Shown here in pieces: positions 1 to 9,799 of a DNA stretch of 64,000 nucleotides. The stretch is from positions 131,877,866 to 131,941,865 of the forward strand of contig NC_133386.1 in assembly GCF_047511655.1 (NCBI RefSeq). The letters run 5' to 3'. The notes beneath the pieces were generated by a model. That model ran no database searches. It worked only from the letters and a program-made list of their open reading frames with translations, and was not told where the DNA came from. The position numbers and the translations under genes are program-made. This DNA comes from Castor canadensis (lineage: Eukaryota; Chordata; Mammalia; Rodentia; Castoridae). The stretch's first letter is position 1. Each line of letters starts with the position of its first letter.

Positions 1-304
1 AAAGTTCAGCATTTCTGCACTTTAAAGCATTTGAAGGAAAAAATTCAGCACTTTTCTAGAGCCACATACTCTGCCCAGCTCTACTATTTGGCCTGGGCAC
101 ACAACTAACTCCACCACTGTAACAATAGAATGGTATATACTGCTTTTATAAAAGGACAACTCTCAGATATGCACACCCTTGAAAGCCTGGACAGCCTCAT
201 GGATATTCAGTCTTAAAGTTAATGCCAAAACTTTAGCCTCTTGGTTCATATGCTTTTGTAGGGTGTTCTGGGTCAAGTGAATACCAAACCATTTTCTTTC
301 TTTC

Positions 305-398
305 TTTTTTTTTTTTTGTGGCAGGACTGGGATTTGAATTCAGGACCTCATGCTTACTAGGCAGGCGCTCTACCACTTGAGCCACTCTGCCAGTCCCC
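305..398 (-). repeat. tRNA-like ID SINE, antisense
   Basis: A poly-T run is followed by the reverse complement of the unit recurring through the window: ctggcagagtggctcaagtg at its 5' end and a B-box-like gaattcaaatccc near its 3' end. It lies inside EMSY intron 2, in sense with neither EMSY nor its exons. Confidence 0.85.
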
Positions 399-685
399 AG
401 ACCATTTTCATAGGGCACCTCAGACCATTAGGAAGAGCTAGAGATAAATTTAGACCTATAGGTTACCATTTTTATATTTAAACATAATCCCTTGGCGCAA
501 GGCCCCAGAAACCCAGAACTGCCAATCCAATCTGCAATTATTTCAACTGTGAAATAAATGAGTCCAACTTTATAATCAATAGCTAGCAAATTATATTCAT
601 TGCATATGTGCAGAAAATATTTTCAGATAGTGATAAATTTAGATATAAGGTTAAAAAAGAGGAATGACTGACACTTCCCAACACA

Positions 686-736
686 ACACACACACACACA
701 CACACACATACACACAGAGAGAGAGAGAGAGAGAGA
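686..736. repeat. (CA)n(GA)n microsatellite
   Basis: About 30 bp of CA repeats run directly into about 22 bp of GA repeats. Alternating purine-pyrimidine beside pure polypurine is typical of unstable simple repeats. Confidence 0.95.
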
Positions 737-1840
737 AAATTCTTTTTGACTTGCTAAAATACAAGGCTAAGAAGTAGTCTGAAATCCTCATAGTGGCCTG
801 AGGAGAAATAAAAGGGGCAAAATTATTAGCAGGCAGGTCCAGAGTAGCTATGATTCTGTCTGATCTACACAAAGAAATTTCCAACAAAAATTTCCTTTGA
901 AGCAAAGATTTAGCAACAAATAAATATGTCTAAAAGCAGCTGCTATAAATGTGATACTCTCAGGTGTCAGGCACTATGATATGCCCTTTATCTAAACAAT
1001 TCATGCCTACTCCCAAAACATTTAATGTTCTTTTTGAAATTATTTTAACATTTATTTGTTGGACTTCAGGCTACACAAGCATTTCTCAACCATGGCTCTT
1101 CATCTGAACCAGAAAATTATTTAAGTAACTCTTTTTCTCAATTTTTGCAAGGAGGGCACATAACTATTATCATTCTAGATGCATGGGGAGTAGTTCATTA
1201 CATATAATGGATCCTTAGCATTAGGGTTTAATTCTCTCTCTAAATGCTGGTTGAGAAAGGATGCTGAAAGGGAAAATAAGCAATAAATAGTCCATTGTAA
1301 GTGTAAAGTATGTTTTGTTACTGATTACAAAACATAATTTGGGAAAGTAGGCATAGTTTGCGTTAACTTAGAATTTAGAAATAGTATGTAATTCACACAC
1401 ACACATCCATGAAGGTTAGTAATATGCTAAATAAAATGAGACCAAAAAAATCATATTCCCTCAGGTCAAATATTGACTCCATGACTCACTGTTGCCATTA
1501 CCTTGATTTCTAAACTTCATATGTAAAATGAGGACCCCAAAAACAAACTGGAAAAAAAAAAAACCTACTCTTTAGTACTGAGTGAGGAGTAAGTGAGATG
1601 TTGATGCAAAGGACTCAGAATACACAAGTTCTCATTTGAGTCTTAGCTGCTTGTACTATGATTCATATACAAATCAGTACGCTAGATACTAGGGAAACAA
1701 CACTGAGAAAAAATGGAGACTATACCTTCAAAGAATTTCTACTGTGTCATGAGAAACGATATCCTTGCAAACAACCATAAGCCAAAAAGAAAGGGAAAAG
1801 TATCATAGAGAAGTATAAAACATCAAAATTAAAATCATAC

Positions 1841-1910
1841 CCAATTTTCGAAGAATCCGTTTGCATTCATCCCTGCTGAGATCCAAAAGGGTTGGCCACA
1901 CAACAGGCAT
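1841..1910 (-). CDS. EMSY: EMSY first coding exon (exon 1841-1949), N-terminus of the ENT domain
   Basis: EMSY is a large nuclear transcriptional repressor that binds BRCA2, and through its N-terminal ENT domain HP1-type chromoshadow proteins. It works with KDM5/SIN3-type chromatin complexes. On the minus strand the ATG at 1910 opens 23 codons that begin MPVVWPTLLDLSRDE and run to RILRKL, which I recognise as the EMSY N-terminus. The exon is bounded by an acceptor ending in ctatag (exon from 1949) and a donor gtatga at 1840, splitting the next codon after its first base. That leaves 39 nt of 5' UTR in this exon. The CpG island about 1 kb upstream supplies the promoter. Only about 23 of roughly 1,300 residues are present; the rest lies left of the window. 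The match is from memory of the family, but reading frame, splice sites and promoter all agree. Confidence 0.95.
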
Positions 1911-1949
1911 TGCTGCTTCTGTTTGGTAGCCCCAAAGAGCTTGTCCTCC

Positions 1950-3614
1950 CTATAGAGGAAAAATCAAAACATCAAATTATCGTATTATATTCACCCAAAA
2001 GGTCACTCACCTAAAGATCTATCCACAGGCTAAGAAGTAAAACTAATAAAATATCTCACAATCATTTTTCACCTCCAAGTGTTCCAACTTCTGACAAATG
2101 AAGAACTAAAGCACCATACGAAAGCTTATTATTCCAGCCTGTGACGGTGGAAAGAGCACAAGTTTTAGTCAGACACCTCTAGGTTCTGCTTCCAGATTTT
2201 CAACTTAGTGGTTGTGTGATCCTGGGTAACTTGGTATCTCTGAACCCAAGTTTTACACATCTATTAAAAGAAAGATAATCTCACCCAGTTGGTTGAGTAT
2301 TAAAGATGAGTGTGTACCTAGTTCTTTCATAGTGCTGGCATGCAACTTAATAAGTGGATGCTTCTACCTGTGCAACCTTGGGCGGTTACTTCTCTCGGCT
2401 TCCTCACTAGTAAGTTACACAAGATAAAATAAGTAAAGGTCCTAGCACATTACTTAAGGAGTTCATGGAACTCAATAAAGACTCTCCTCGGGTCTTATCA
2501 ATGAAATATGAATTTAGACCCTGTAGTTATGAAACCACCATTTACCAAAAATTTAGGTGCGAAGAACCTCTCCTGGGAATTTCTTAGTATAGAGGCCAAA
2601 AAGACACAGCGCTTGGGGCTTACCCATACCTGCCTAGCAGGAGACCCTCTGAAAACATCTGTTAAATGATTAAATGAATGGTTGGCGGGAGAAGTAAAAT
2701 GCATGCATGAATGAATGAATGATCTCACAGTCGAGCCATGAAGTTAAACGCTGAACCGAGAAAACTGCTATATCGCGTTCCAGGCTCTGGGCTGCTAACT
2801 CCAACTCTTCGCCCCAAGTTGAACTCCCCCTCCCTCCTACTTCCCACAGTGCTCTCAGCTCAGAACCAACCCAGAGCAAGCCCAACAGGACTGCGCGCCC
2901 CAGCTGGCAGGATGACATAAAGAAAAGGGGTGGAGAGGAGGAAGAAGGGGCAGAGCCAAAGGAATCCGCTCGCTCCACAAGCCTGTCCCCGCCTCCCGAT
3001 AGGATCTCGGAGGCGGCGGGCGACCGCCGGAATCGAGCACCACGTCACGGCATCCCAACGCATCCCGGCCAGAGGACCCCACTGTGGGCAGGAGCGGCGG
3101 GCTCCCGCTCGAAACCCGGGGTCTCGAGGAATCCCTCCCCATCAAGTGTCAGGAGGCCAGCCCGCCCCGCCCCCTCTACAAACACGCACTCTCGCAGCAC
3201 CCAAGCAAGAGCAGCCCGCCCAGGCTGTTCGCCCGCGCCTCTCAGCGCCAATCCCAATGTCAAGCCTGCGACCCTAGTCCCTCCGGCCAGCGCCGGTGTC
3301 GGGGGCGCCGGCCGGCGTCCGCGCCTCGCTCCCTCCAGGACGGAGAGGACAACAGGGACAGAGTAGGCGCGCGGACAGTCAGCCAGACGCCGGGGACCCA
3401 CCCGGAGGCTCCCAGAGCTGGACCCCCCGGCATCACAGCACCAGGCCTACCACAGTCCCCCGGAGTCAACCTCCGGGAGCCCCACGATCCCGTTAGGAAA
3501 CAACGGAGGATGGGGCTGGGCGCCCCAAGCCGGACTCCGAATGCCTGGTCCCGCGTTCCCCTATCCTGGCTGGCCTGCCAGCTCTTCCCAGGACCTTGCC
3601 TGGGAGTCACCCAC
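1950..3614 (-). other. EMSY: EMSY intron 1 (inferred)
   Basis: Sequence between the acceptor at 1950-1951 and a candidate first-exon donor at 3614. It holds one MIR copy and otherwise unique sequence that becomes GC-rich from about 2900. The open frames seen here on both strands follow GC content and show no recognisable domain, so I do not call them genes. Confidence 0.5.
2141..2312 (+). repeat. MIR SINE
   Basis: Order of segments fits the MIR consensus: a 'gtggaaagagca' start, then 'gtgatcctgggtaacttggtatctctg' split by mutations, then 'gttgagtattaaagatgag'. It is an old mammal-wide copy in EMSY intron 1. Confidence 0.75.
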
Positions 3615-3880
3615 CTGCCCGGCCTTTCGGGGCTCATCTAAAAGGCTCCTCCGCCAAGACTAGGAGACACCAGGAATTGGGTTTGTTTGCGGTGCCTCAG
3701 AAGGGGCAAGATGGCGACAGGTACCAGAGCGCAGGCGCAACCGCGCGTTGCCAGTCGGGAGGTGTAGTTTGCCTTTCCCGCCTTTCGCAAAAAGGGCACC
3801 AAAAGGTTTCCATTCATCCTGTCCCTCTTTTCCTCCCCATTTTGAAAGAGCGAACATCGCGGGGACTGCTGGGAGTTGTG
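3615..3880 (-). other. EMSY: Candidate EMSY 5' UTR exon 1
   Basis: On the minus strand a strong donor (gggcag then gtgggt, break between 3615 and 3614) lies inside the CpG island and could be spliced to the acceptor at 1950. The upstream end is arbitrary, placed near the conserved TGGGAGTTG motif. Other GT sites in the island are possible. Confidence 0.3.
3707..3718 (+). promoter_or_regulatory. YY1-like site caagatggcgac
   Basis: Matches the YY1 core AAnATGGCGnC on the plus strand. In mammalian CpG promoters this orientation usually lies just downstream of a start site on the same strand. Confidence 0.6.
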
Positions 3881-3956
3881 GTCCGAATCAAAACTCCGTC
3901 TTCGTTCACTCCGGTTTTGGGTCGCACGCGCAAGGAAGTCTGGGAGTGTAGTTCCC
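3755..3956 (+). promoter_or_regulatory. Three copies of a TGGGA..TGTAGT-type motif
   Basis: Plus-strand copies are cgggaggtgtagtt (GGGA at 3757), tgggagttgtggt (GGGA at 3871) and tgggagtgtagttccc (GGGA at 3942). The reverse complement resembles the ACTACAATTCCCA element bound by ZNF143 and THAP11/HCF-1 in housekeeping promoters. Three loose copies in 200 bp of one island suggest function, though each is imperfect. Confidence 0.55.
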
Positions 3957-4065
3957 TTGCCTTTTCCATACGCTACACTCTAGCTTCGCGCGCCTCTCCT
4001 CCGGCTGCCGTCTTCCAGCCAATCGGATGTACTCTCTGCTACGTGTGGCGTCATACGTAGCTGTC

Positions 4066-4076
4066 AAAATGGCGAC
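4066..4076 (+). promoter_or_regulatory. YY1-like site aaaatggcgac
   Basis: Second plus-strand YY1-type core, about 45 bp downstream of a CCAAT box at 4018-4022. The ATG within it opens only a 10-codon frame (MATVADAGAS, then stop), so I read it as a binding site and not as a gene start. Confidence 0.6.
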
Positions 4077-4707
4077 GGTGGCTGATGCTGGGGCTTCTTA
4101 AGTACCTTGTTTCCAGCGAGACTGGCAGCTATAGGAGTGCAGGTTGATCCCTGAAGCGCACTTAATGATCAGGACGGGGTTCCTCAGAGTCGTGGGGGCA
4201 ATTATCACCGGCCTTCAGCCACCCAGATAACAGCTCGAGGAGAGGGTAATCCAAGCTAACAACTGATACAGTGAACATCACAGTTGTCCCTACCCAGATC
4301 TTGGGTTTACGGAGTTGCAATTACAGAAAGAGAACAGGAGCACTCTCGACTTCGGGTACCTCCATCTGTGAAGTCGGAACGATAGTGACATCTCCTGCTA
4401 TATCTGTCAAAGATAAGAAGGAGGAGGGGTTTATTTAAGGCACTAGGATGTGGTAGGTTTACCCTCAGTCTTTAGTCGTATTTAATTACACAGTTTTGTA
4501 GAGATCTTGCCCCTATTTTACCGATGAAAAAAGGGGCCCGATATATTGTTGCAGCCAATGTCTAGGGTTATTGAAAATTCCACCAAATTTTGTGATTGGC
4601 CTCCCTCGGTATTTTATACTTTGAGTAACATCGTATGCTATAGAAATGCCCAAATCAAAAGGAATTTTCATATGGAAATTTTTCATAAGCAAAGTCTCCT
4701 TTTTGAA

Positions 4708-4760
4708 AAATAGGGTTGGGAGTGTAGCCCGTAGTAGAACGCTAGCCTAGCAAAGGTCTG
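4708..4760 (+). repeat. ID-type SINE remnant
   Basis: gttgggagtgtagcccgtag followed by tagaacgctagcctagcaaagg matches the 5' half (A-box side) of the tRNA-like unit. The B-box half is missing. The 600 bp to its left (4086-4707) is unique sequence in which I see no gene or repeat. Confidence 0.6.
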
Positions 4761-5304
4761 AGACTGTTGCTGTTCTTGAATGGCTGTAGGTTAAGGAGAG
4801 AAAATAACATTCAAGTGTCCTACAGCAGCCCCCCCCACCCCCATTCCTCCTGGCTTTCCATTGCACTCTGTTTTGAGGCCAGTTGCTCAAGAACCCTTGA
4901 TCAGATGGTAAATGAAATCTAAACAGAAGAGGTTGTAACTCAACATACATTCTTTGATTTGATCCTTGGAACATCTGGGTGAGGTAGGTATAATTAAGTT
5001 CCCCCATCCAATGAATGAGGAAAACACAGATGTTTGGGAACTCACCCAGTTTCACTCAGATAAGAATTGATAGCTGGACTGTATAGCCTCAGGTCTTCTG
5101 ACCTCCAAGTGTCTTTTCCTCTACAAATCCTGTTTACTAGGAGCCAAGTACTGTTCTAAGCATTTACTTTTGACCGCCAAGTATCCTTTCCTCTATAAGG
5201 AGTGTCAAAACGACAGAGTAGAAACGGAAAGACAAAGGGCTTATAAAAATGGATCCTTATAATAAGAGTAGCATATGAGTGATGAATTATTACCCTTAAT
5301 CTTG

Positions 5305-5500
5305 TTTACTAGGAGCCAAGTACTGTTCTAAGCATTTTACATATTAACTCAGTCTTTACAACCCCTTTATAAATTTGTTATTAATAATTACAAGTGAGGC
5401 AGTTGAGGTATAGGTTGAAGGTTAAGCAGCTTGGAGAAGGTCACACAGAACTTGTAAAGCCAGGATTTAAATATAAGCTGTTTGACTCCAGAGTCTGTTC
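5305..5500 (-). repeat. MIR SINE, antisense
   Basis: Contains the antisense MIR order: gttctaagcattttacatatt, then gaggcagttgaggtataggt, aaggtcacacagaacttgta and gactccagagtctg. Confidence 0.8.
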
Positions 5501-5507
5501 TCTAGAC

Positions 5508-5640
5508 TAGTGGTTCTTTAATGTTCATTAGGAACCACCTGAAAATCCTGTTAAAATGCAAATTTTGATTATGTAGGATTGGGATAGGGCCTAAATCCTG
5601 TATTTCTAACAAGCTCCCAAGTGATGGTGCTGCTAGCCAC
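5508..5640 (+). mobile_element. MER20-type hAT MITE
   Basis: Begins ctagtggttctttaatg and contains aggaaccacctgaaaatcct, aaaatgcaaattttgatta and caagctcccaagtgatggtg, the order of the MER20 consensus from memory. It is a non-autonomous hAT-Charlie relic. Confidence 0.7.
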
Positions 5641-5711
5641 TACATACTACCTTACAGCTTCCCTCTCCTCCTATTCATATTTCTGTCTGCCCTCCTTTTT
5701 CTTTGGGTTGG

Positions 5712-5742
<31 letters not shown>

Positions 5743-5754
5743 TCTGTTTTATTT

Positions 5755-5868
5755 TTGTTTTTGGAGACAGAGTCCTGATATGTTGCCCAGGCTGGCCTCA
5801 AATTTACCATCCTCTGCCTCAGCCTCCCAAGTGCTAGGATTATAGGTGTGTACCACCATGCCCAGCTC
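5755..5868 (-). repeat. B1 SINE, antisense
   Basis: ttttggagacagagtcctga, gcccaggctggcctcaaatt, gcctcagcctcccaagtgct and accaccatgcccagct are the antisense 7SL-derived landmarks. A T-rich tract precedes it. Confidence 0.9.
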
Positions 5869-6169
5869 CTACTTCTTTTGCAGCCAGAAACTCCCTCCCC
5901 ATGCTTTCTCTGACTACTTCATAGCCCCAAATGTTCCTAACATTCTCTTCCTTAAGGATCAGTCTCAGAACTACTCTGGTGAAACTTTTCCAGCTCTTGC
6001 TATTCCCTTTAGGATGAATCAGGCATTCCCATCTCTGCTCTCATGTCACTTATTGCACGCTTATTATTACAGAGCTCAGAACATTGAATTGTGGTCATTT
6101 GTTTGAAAATTTCTGAGTAGACAGCAAGTTCTAATTAGGTTTGTGCACTCTTGTACCTAGTACATAATA

Positions 6170-6330
6170 AGAATAGCTAAAACTTATCCAGACTTTTCAC
6201 TGTTCCAGATGCTTGTTTAATCCATGTGGTTTAATCCCTTTTATGGATGACAGAACTAAGGCACAGAAAGATTAAATAGCTTGTTCATGGGAACAGGCTA
6301 GTAAAGTAGCAGAGCCATGATTTCACATGA
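6170..6330 (-). repeat. MIR-like SINE, antisense
   Basis: Degraded antisense MIR: 'cagatgcttgtttaatccat', 'atggatgacagaactaaggcacagaaagattaaatagcttg' in pieces, then 'gcagagccatgatttcac'. Confidence 0.6.
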
Positions 6331-6691
6331 AGGCACTTTGCCTCCAAGAAGCACGTGGTAAATAAAATGAGAGCCACCTATACTTAACTGCCAAAGAAGA
6401 GAAACTAAGACTTACTGTCCTACATGACTTAAGTGGTTATAAGTGCCTGTAGCCTAGGAATATGTACAGGAATACGATAACTGTCTGAAGTTTATTCCTC
6501 TGCTAAGTAAGCAGCGTAGTCTTATACAGAAATTTCTTCAACATGCCTATCTTATGTTGTGCTATATTGGAGAAGGTAAATTTCATGAAAGTACCTGTTA
6601 AGCTCCAGTTGTATTATATAGGTAGGTAAATTGAAATGGATAAGACTTTAGGGATTCAATTCTACATTAAAAAAAAAACTCTTAAAAAAAA

Positions 6692-6840
6692 AAGCTGGGC
6701 ATGGTAGTACACATCTGTAATTCCAGCACTCAGGCTGAAGCATGAGGAGCACTAGTTCAAAGCTAGCCTGGCTACAAAGTGAATTCCAGGCCAGCCTGAC
6801 CCACATAGCAAGACTCTGTCTCAAAAGAAAAACAAAAAAC
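6692..6840 (+). repeat. B1 SINE
   Basis: gctgggcatggtagtacaca, ctgtaattccagcactcagg, caggccagcctgacccacat and gactctgtctcaaaag, with an A-rich tail. A duplicated central segment (two 'agcctgg/gccagcctg' stretches) is typical of rodent B1. Confidence 0.9.
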
Positions 6841-6915
6841 AAACCAAAATTAAACATTAAAAATAACCCAAAAACTTAGACTCCAAAGAAGTCAAGTGAT
6901 TTAAACTCACATGAA

Positions 6916-8362
6916 TATTAACTCAAAATGGATCAATGATCTTAATATCAGACTACAAACTCTAAAGTTGATACAGGAAAGAGTAGGAAATACTCTGGAA
7001 TTAGTAGGTATAGGCAAGAACTTTCTCAATGGAACCCCAGCAGCACAGCAACTAAGAGATAGCATAGATAAATGGGACTTCATAAAACTAAAACGCTTCT
7101 GCTCAACAAAAGAAATGGTCTCTAAATTGAAGAGAACACCCACAGAGTGGGAGAAAATATTTGCTAGCTACACATCAAAGGACTGATAATCAGACTATAT
7201 AGGGAACTTAAAAAACTAAATTCTCCCAAAACTAATGAACCAATAAAGAAATGGGCAAGTGAACTAAACAGAACTTTCTCAAAAGAAGAAATTCAAATGG
7301 CCAAAAAACACATGAAAGAATGTTCACCATCTCTAGCAATAAAGGAAATGCAAATTAAAACCACGCTAAGATTCAACCTCACCCCTGTTAGAATAGCCAT
7401 CATCAGCAACACCACCAACAGGTGTTGGCGAGGATGGGGGGAAAAAGGAACCCTCTTACACTGTTGGTGGGAATGTAAACTAGTACAACCACTTTGGAAA
7501 AAAATTTGGAGGCTACTAAAAAGCTAAACATTGATCTACCATTTGATCCAGCAATGCCACTCTTGGGGATATACCCAAAAGACTGTGACATAGGTTACTC
7601 CAGAGGCACCTGCACACCCATGTTTATTGCTGCACTATTCACAATAGCCAAGTTATGGAAACAGCCAAGATGCCCCATTACTGACGAATGTATCAAGAAA
7701 ATGTGGTATCTATACACAATGGAATTTTATGCAGCCATGAAGAAGAACGAAATGTTATCATTCACTGGTAAATAGATTCCAATAGATGGAATTGGAGAAC
7801 ATCATTCTGAGTGAGGTTAGCCTGGCCCAAAAGACCAAAAATCATATGTTCTTCCTCATATGCAGACAGTAGATCAAGGGCAAGGATTGAACTTTGATCA
7901 CAAGATAAAAGCGAGAGCACCCAAGGGAGATATGAGGATAGGTAAGACACCTAAAAAATTAGTTAGCATTTGTTGCCCTTAACACAGAGAAACTAAAGCA
8001 GATACCTTAAAAGCAACTGAGACCAATAGGAGAAGGGGACCAGGAACTAGAGAAAAGTTTAGATCAAAAAGAATTCACCTAGAAGGTAACACACATGCAC
8101 AGGAAATTAATGTGAGTCAACTCCTTGTATAGCTAACCTTATCTCAACTAGCAAAAACCCTTGTTCCTTCCTATTATTGCTTATACTCTCTCTTCAACAA
8201 AATTAGAGATAAGGGCAAAATAGTTTCTACCGGGTATCGAGGGGGTTGGGGGGAGAGGGAGGGGATGGGGTGGGTGGTAAGGGAGTAAGGGAGGCAGTGG
8301 GGGCACGGGGGAGAAATGACCGAGCATTGTATGCACATATGAATAATAAAAAATTTTTTTTA
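6916..8362 (+). mobile_element. Young L1, 5'-truncated, ORF2 end plus 3' UTR (copy A)
   Basis: Starts abruptly within ORF2 at attaactcaaaatgg and runs through the ORF2 C-terminus, the 3' UTR, a G-rich tract and an A-rich tail. Frames at 6911-7186, 7297-7527 and 7494-7775 are successive pieces of one ORF2 C-terminal domain; the cysteine/histidine stretch [19 protein letters not shown] is visible near 7421-7477. They are broken by stops and frameshifts, so the copy is dead. Flanks show a probable short duplication, tcacatga at 6907-6914 and 8368-8375. It is nearly identical to the copy at 16.6-18.1 kb. Confidence 0.9.
8238..8322 (+). repeat. G-rich polypurine tract of the L1 3' UTR
   Basis: Strongly G-biased strand with many GGG/GGGG runs (ggggttggggggagagggag and following). 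It recurs at the same place in copy C (17969-18031) and, reversed, near 62461-62515. G-quadruplex formation is plausible. Confidence 0.85.
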
Positions 8363-8375
8363 AAAAGTCACATGA

Positions 8376-9575
8376 GAATTTCCTGGCAGGACTAAGGCTG
8401 GGCCTTTTGACTTCTTTACACTGTTCTTGTATTCTTACCTTTAAGGAATTTATACCATTGTAGACAAGGTGTATACTAAAAATTGGAATAACAAGACAAA
8501 AGTAAAGTATGTAATAGTAGATCTAGAAAAGTGGGTTGGAGGACACAAAAAGAGGAAAGGAAAGGAAACTGGAAATAACTGACAATTAATTACATGCCCA
8601 GATTCAAAGAACCATCAGAAACACTTGAGTAATTTAGATTGGCTTTAGAAAGGAGGTGAACAATTGGATACTGCCCCTCAGCTGCCTCCATTACCCTTAC
8701 CTTCAATCGAATTCTGTAGGTTTTACTTCCTAAATAGCTGACTTCATTGTTTTAGTGGAGTGCTAGGGTCTATCACCTCTCTGGAATTAGCATTTTTAAA
8801 CCTTCCTCCAGAGGTAAGTCAGTGTACACTTTGTCCAGGACATCCACCATCTTGCATTGACCCTGAAGCAGTCCTCCCTCAACTTTGGAGCAGTTTCTCC
8901 CTTACATCTCATCCCAATTTGATATAAGTATTTGTTAACCATTAGTGCATAATAAATTATCCCAAACTTCAGTGACTTAAAACATCAAAATTTCAGTTTT
9001 TGCAGTTTCTTTTGGAATCAAAAGTGGCTTAGCTGGGTGGTTCTTGCTCAGGGTCTCCCAGAAGTTTCCAGTCATCCAAAGGTTGACTGAGAATGGAGGA
9101 TCTGCTTTCCAAAGTAGCTCACTCATGGTTGGCAAGTTAGTAAGGCAGAATGTCTCAGTTTCTCTCTTAAGTGTATGTTCCTTGAAGATCTTTAAAACAA
9201 ATAGAATTCCTGTGAGTATTAAGCTTATTGCCCCACAGCAGTCTTACAGGAAGACTAAGATGGAGAAGGTTTATTTGCATGAGGTTTCTTGGTGTGGCTT
9301 TTGATTAATGGAGTACATAAACTTCAATACAATTCATTAGAAACCTATAAACAATTTTAAGAGAATTGCATTAATGTAAACACAAGCTTAGATGAGCCGG
9401 AGAATGTTCAAAATGAAAATAGGCCTTTGCTCTCCTGAACTTCTATAAGCAGAAAGCAGGCTGAGAAATTGCTAGGCCTCAAACATTAGCCTTTTTTTTT
9501 TTTTTAACTAGAAAAGGAAGAATGACTCAGAAAGCAGAACTTAGAAAGTAAATCACCACAAAAAAAAAAAAAAAA
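8376..9575. other. Intergenic, nothing recognised
   Basis: Unique AT-rich sequence between L1 copy A and the U7 retrocopy. The open frame at 9044-9304 has no family features that I can see. A T12 run lies near 9491. Confidence 0.5.
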
Positions 9576-9590
9576 AAAACTCTTGACTAA

Positions 9591-9663
9591 GTGTCACAGC
9601 TCTTTTAGAATTTGTCCCACAGGTTTTCTGGCTTACGCTGGAACCCCACCCCCCAAAAAAAAC
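9591..9663 (+). pseudogene. U7 snRNA retro-pseudogene
   Basis: The segment reads gtgtcacagctcttttagaa then tttgtcccacaggttttctg then gcttacgctggaacccc. This matches U7 snRNA end to end: the 5' part that pairs with the histone downstream element, the Sm-like site (aatttgtcccac in place of aatttgtctag), and the 3' hairpin. A run of A follows. Exact 11-bp direct repeats, CTCTTGACTAA, flank it at 9580-9590 and 9664-9674, the mark of L1-driven retroposition of a finished RNA. A real U7 gene would have snRNA promoter elements (a proximal element about 55 bp upstream) and no A tail or duplication; upstream here is a poly-A run and unique DNA. Changes in the Sm site and the hairpin loop also argue for a dead copy. 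Confidence 0.88.
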
Positions 9664-9689
9664 CTCTTGACTAAAAACAAGATTTGGGA

Positions 9690-9795
9690 GAATGATGGAG
9701 AGGGTGAATCTAAGATACATTGTAAGCATTTTTGTAAATGTCACAGTGGACCCCCAGAAAAACAAAAATATGCTAATAAATAAATTAAATAAAAT
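9690..9795 (+). mobile_element. 3' end of an older L1 family
   Basis: gaatctaagatacattgtaa, gcatttttgtaaatgtcaca and gtggacccccagaaaaac, then an A-rich end with AATAAA-like runs. The same 3'-terminal module ends the older L1 at 15.9/18.1 kb and the fragment at 39.2 kb. Confidence 0.75.
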
Positions 9796-9799
9796 AAAA

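Larger units (their letters stand above)
1..1840 (-). other. EMSY: EMSY intron 2, partial
   Basis: This is intron sequence of EMSY downstream of its first coding exon. The splice donor on the minus strand reads gtatga from position 1840 downward. I looked for the next coding exon (the remainder of the ENT domain) and did not find it, so this intron exceeds 1.8 kb and continues off the left edge. Apart from one ID SINE and one CA/GA microsatellite it is AT-rich sequence that I cannot assign to a repeat. Confidence 0.8.
2985..4085. promoter_or_regulatory. EMSY: CpG-island promoter of EMSY
   Basis: About 1.1 kb of CpG-dense, GC-rich, TATA-less sequence stands out against the AT-rich surroundings. 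It lies about 1 kb upstream of the EMSY ATG exon and so is the natural EMSY promoter. Visible candidate sites include CCAAT at 4018-4022, a CRE-like ggcgtcatacg near 4048-4058, two YY1-like sites and three copies of a TGGGA-n-TGTAGT-like motif. The rightmost 400 bp carry most of these sites, and two of them point to the plus strand, so divergent transcription is plausible. Exact start sites cannot be read from sequence. Confidence 0.85.

Noticed and set aside
3084..3641. Open frames of 100-185 codons on both strands in the EMSY island
   Set aside because: They arise from high GC content (few stops), overlap each other on both strands and show no family features.
4068..4100. ATG in aaaatggcgacggtggctga as a gene start
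   Set aside because: It opens only ten codons before TAA, and the string is a perfect YY1-type binding core, so a regulatory reading is better.
5621..6106. Two consecutive plus-strand frames as a small membrane protein gene
   Set aside because: The first is mostly a T-rich tract and an antisense B1 SINE; the second has no start context or recognisable domain.
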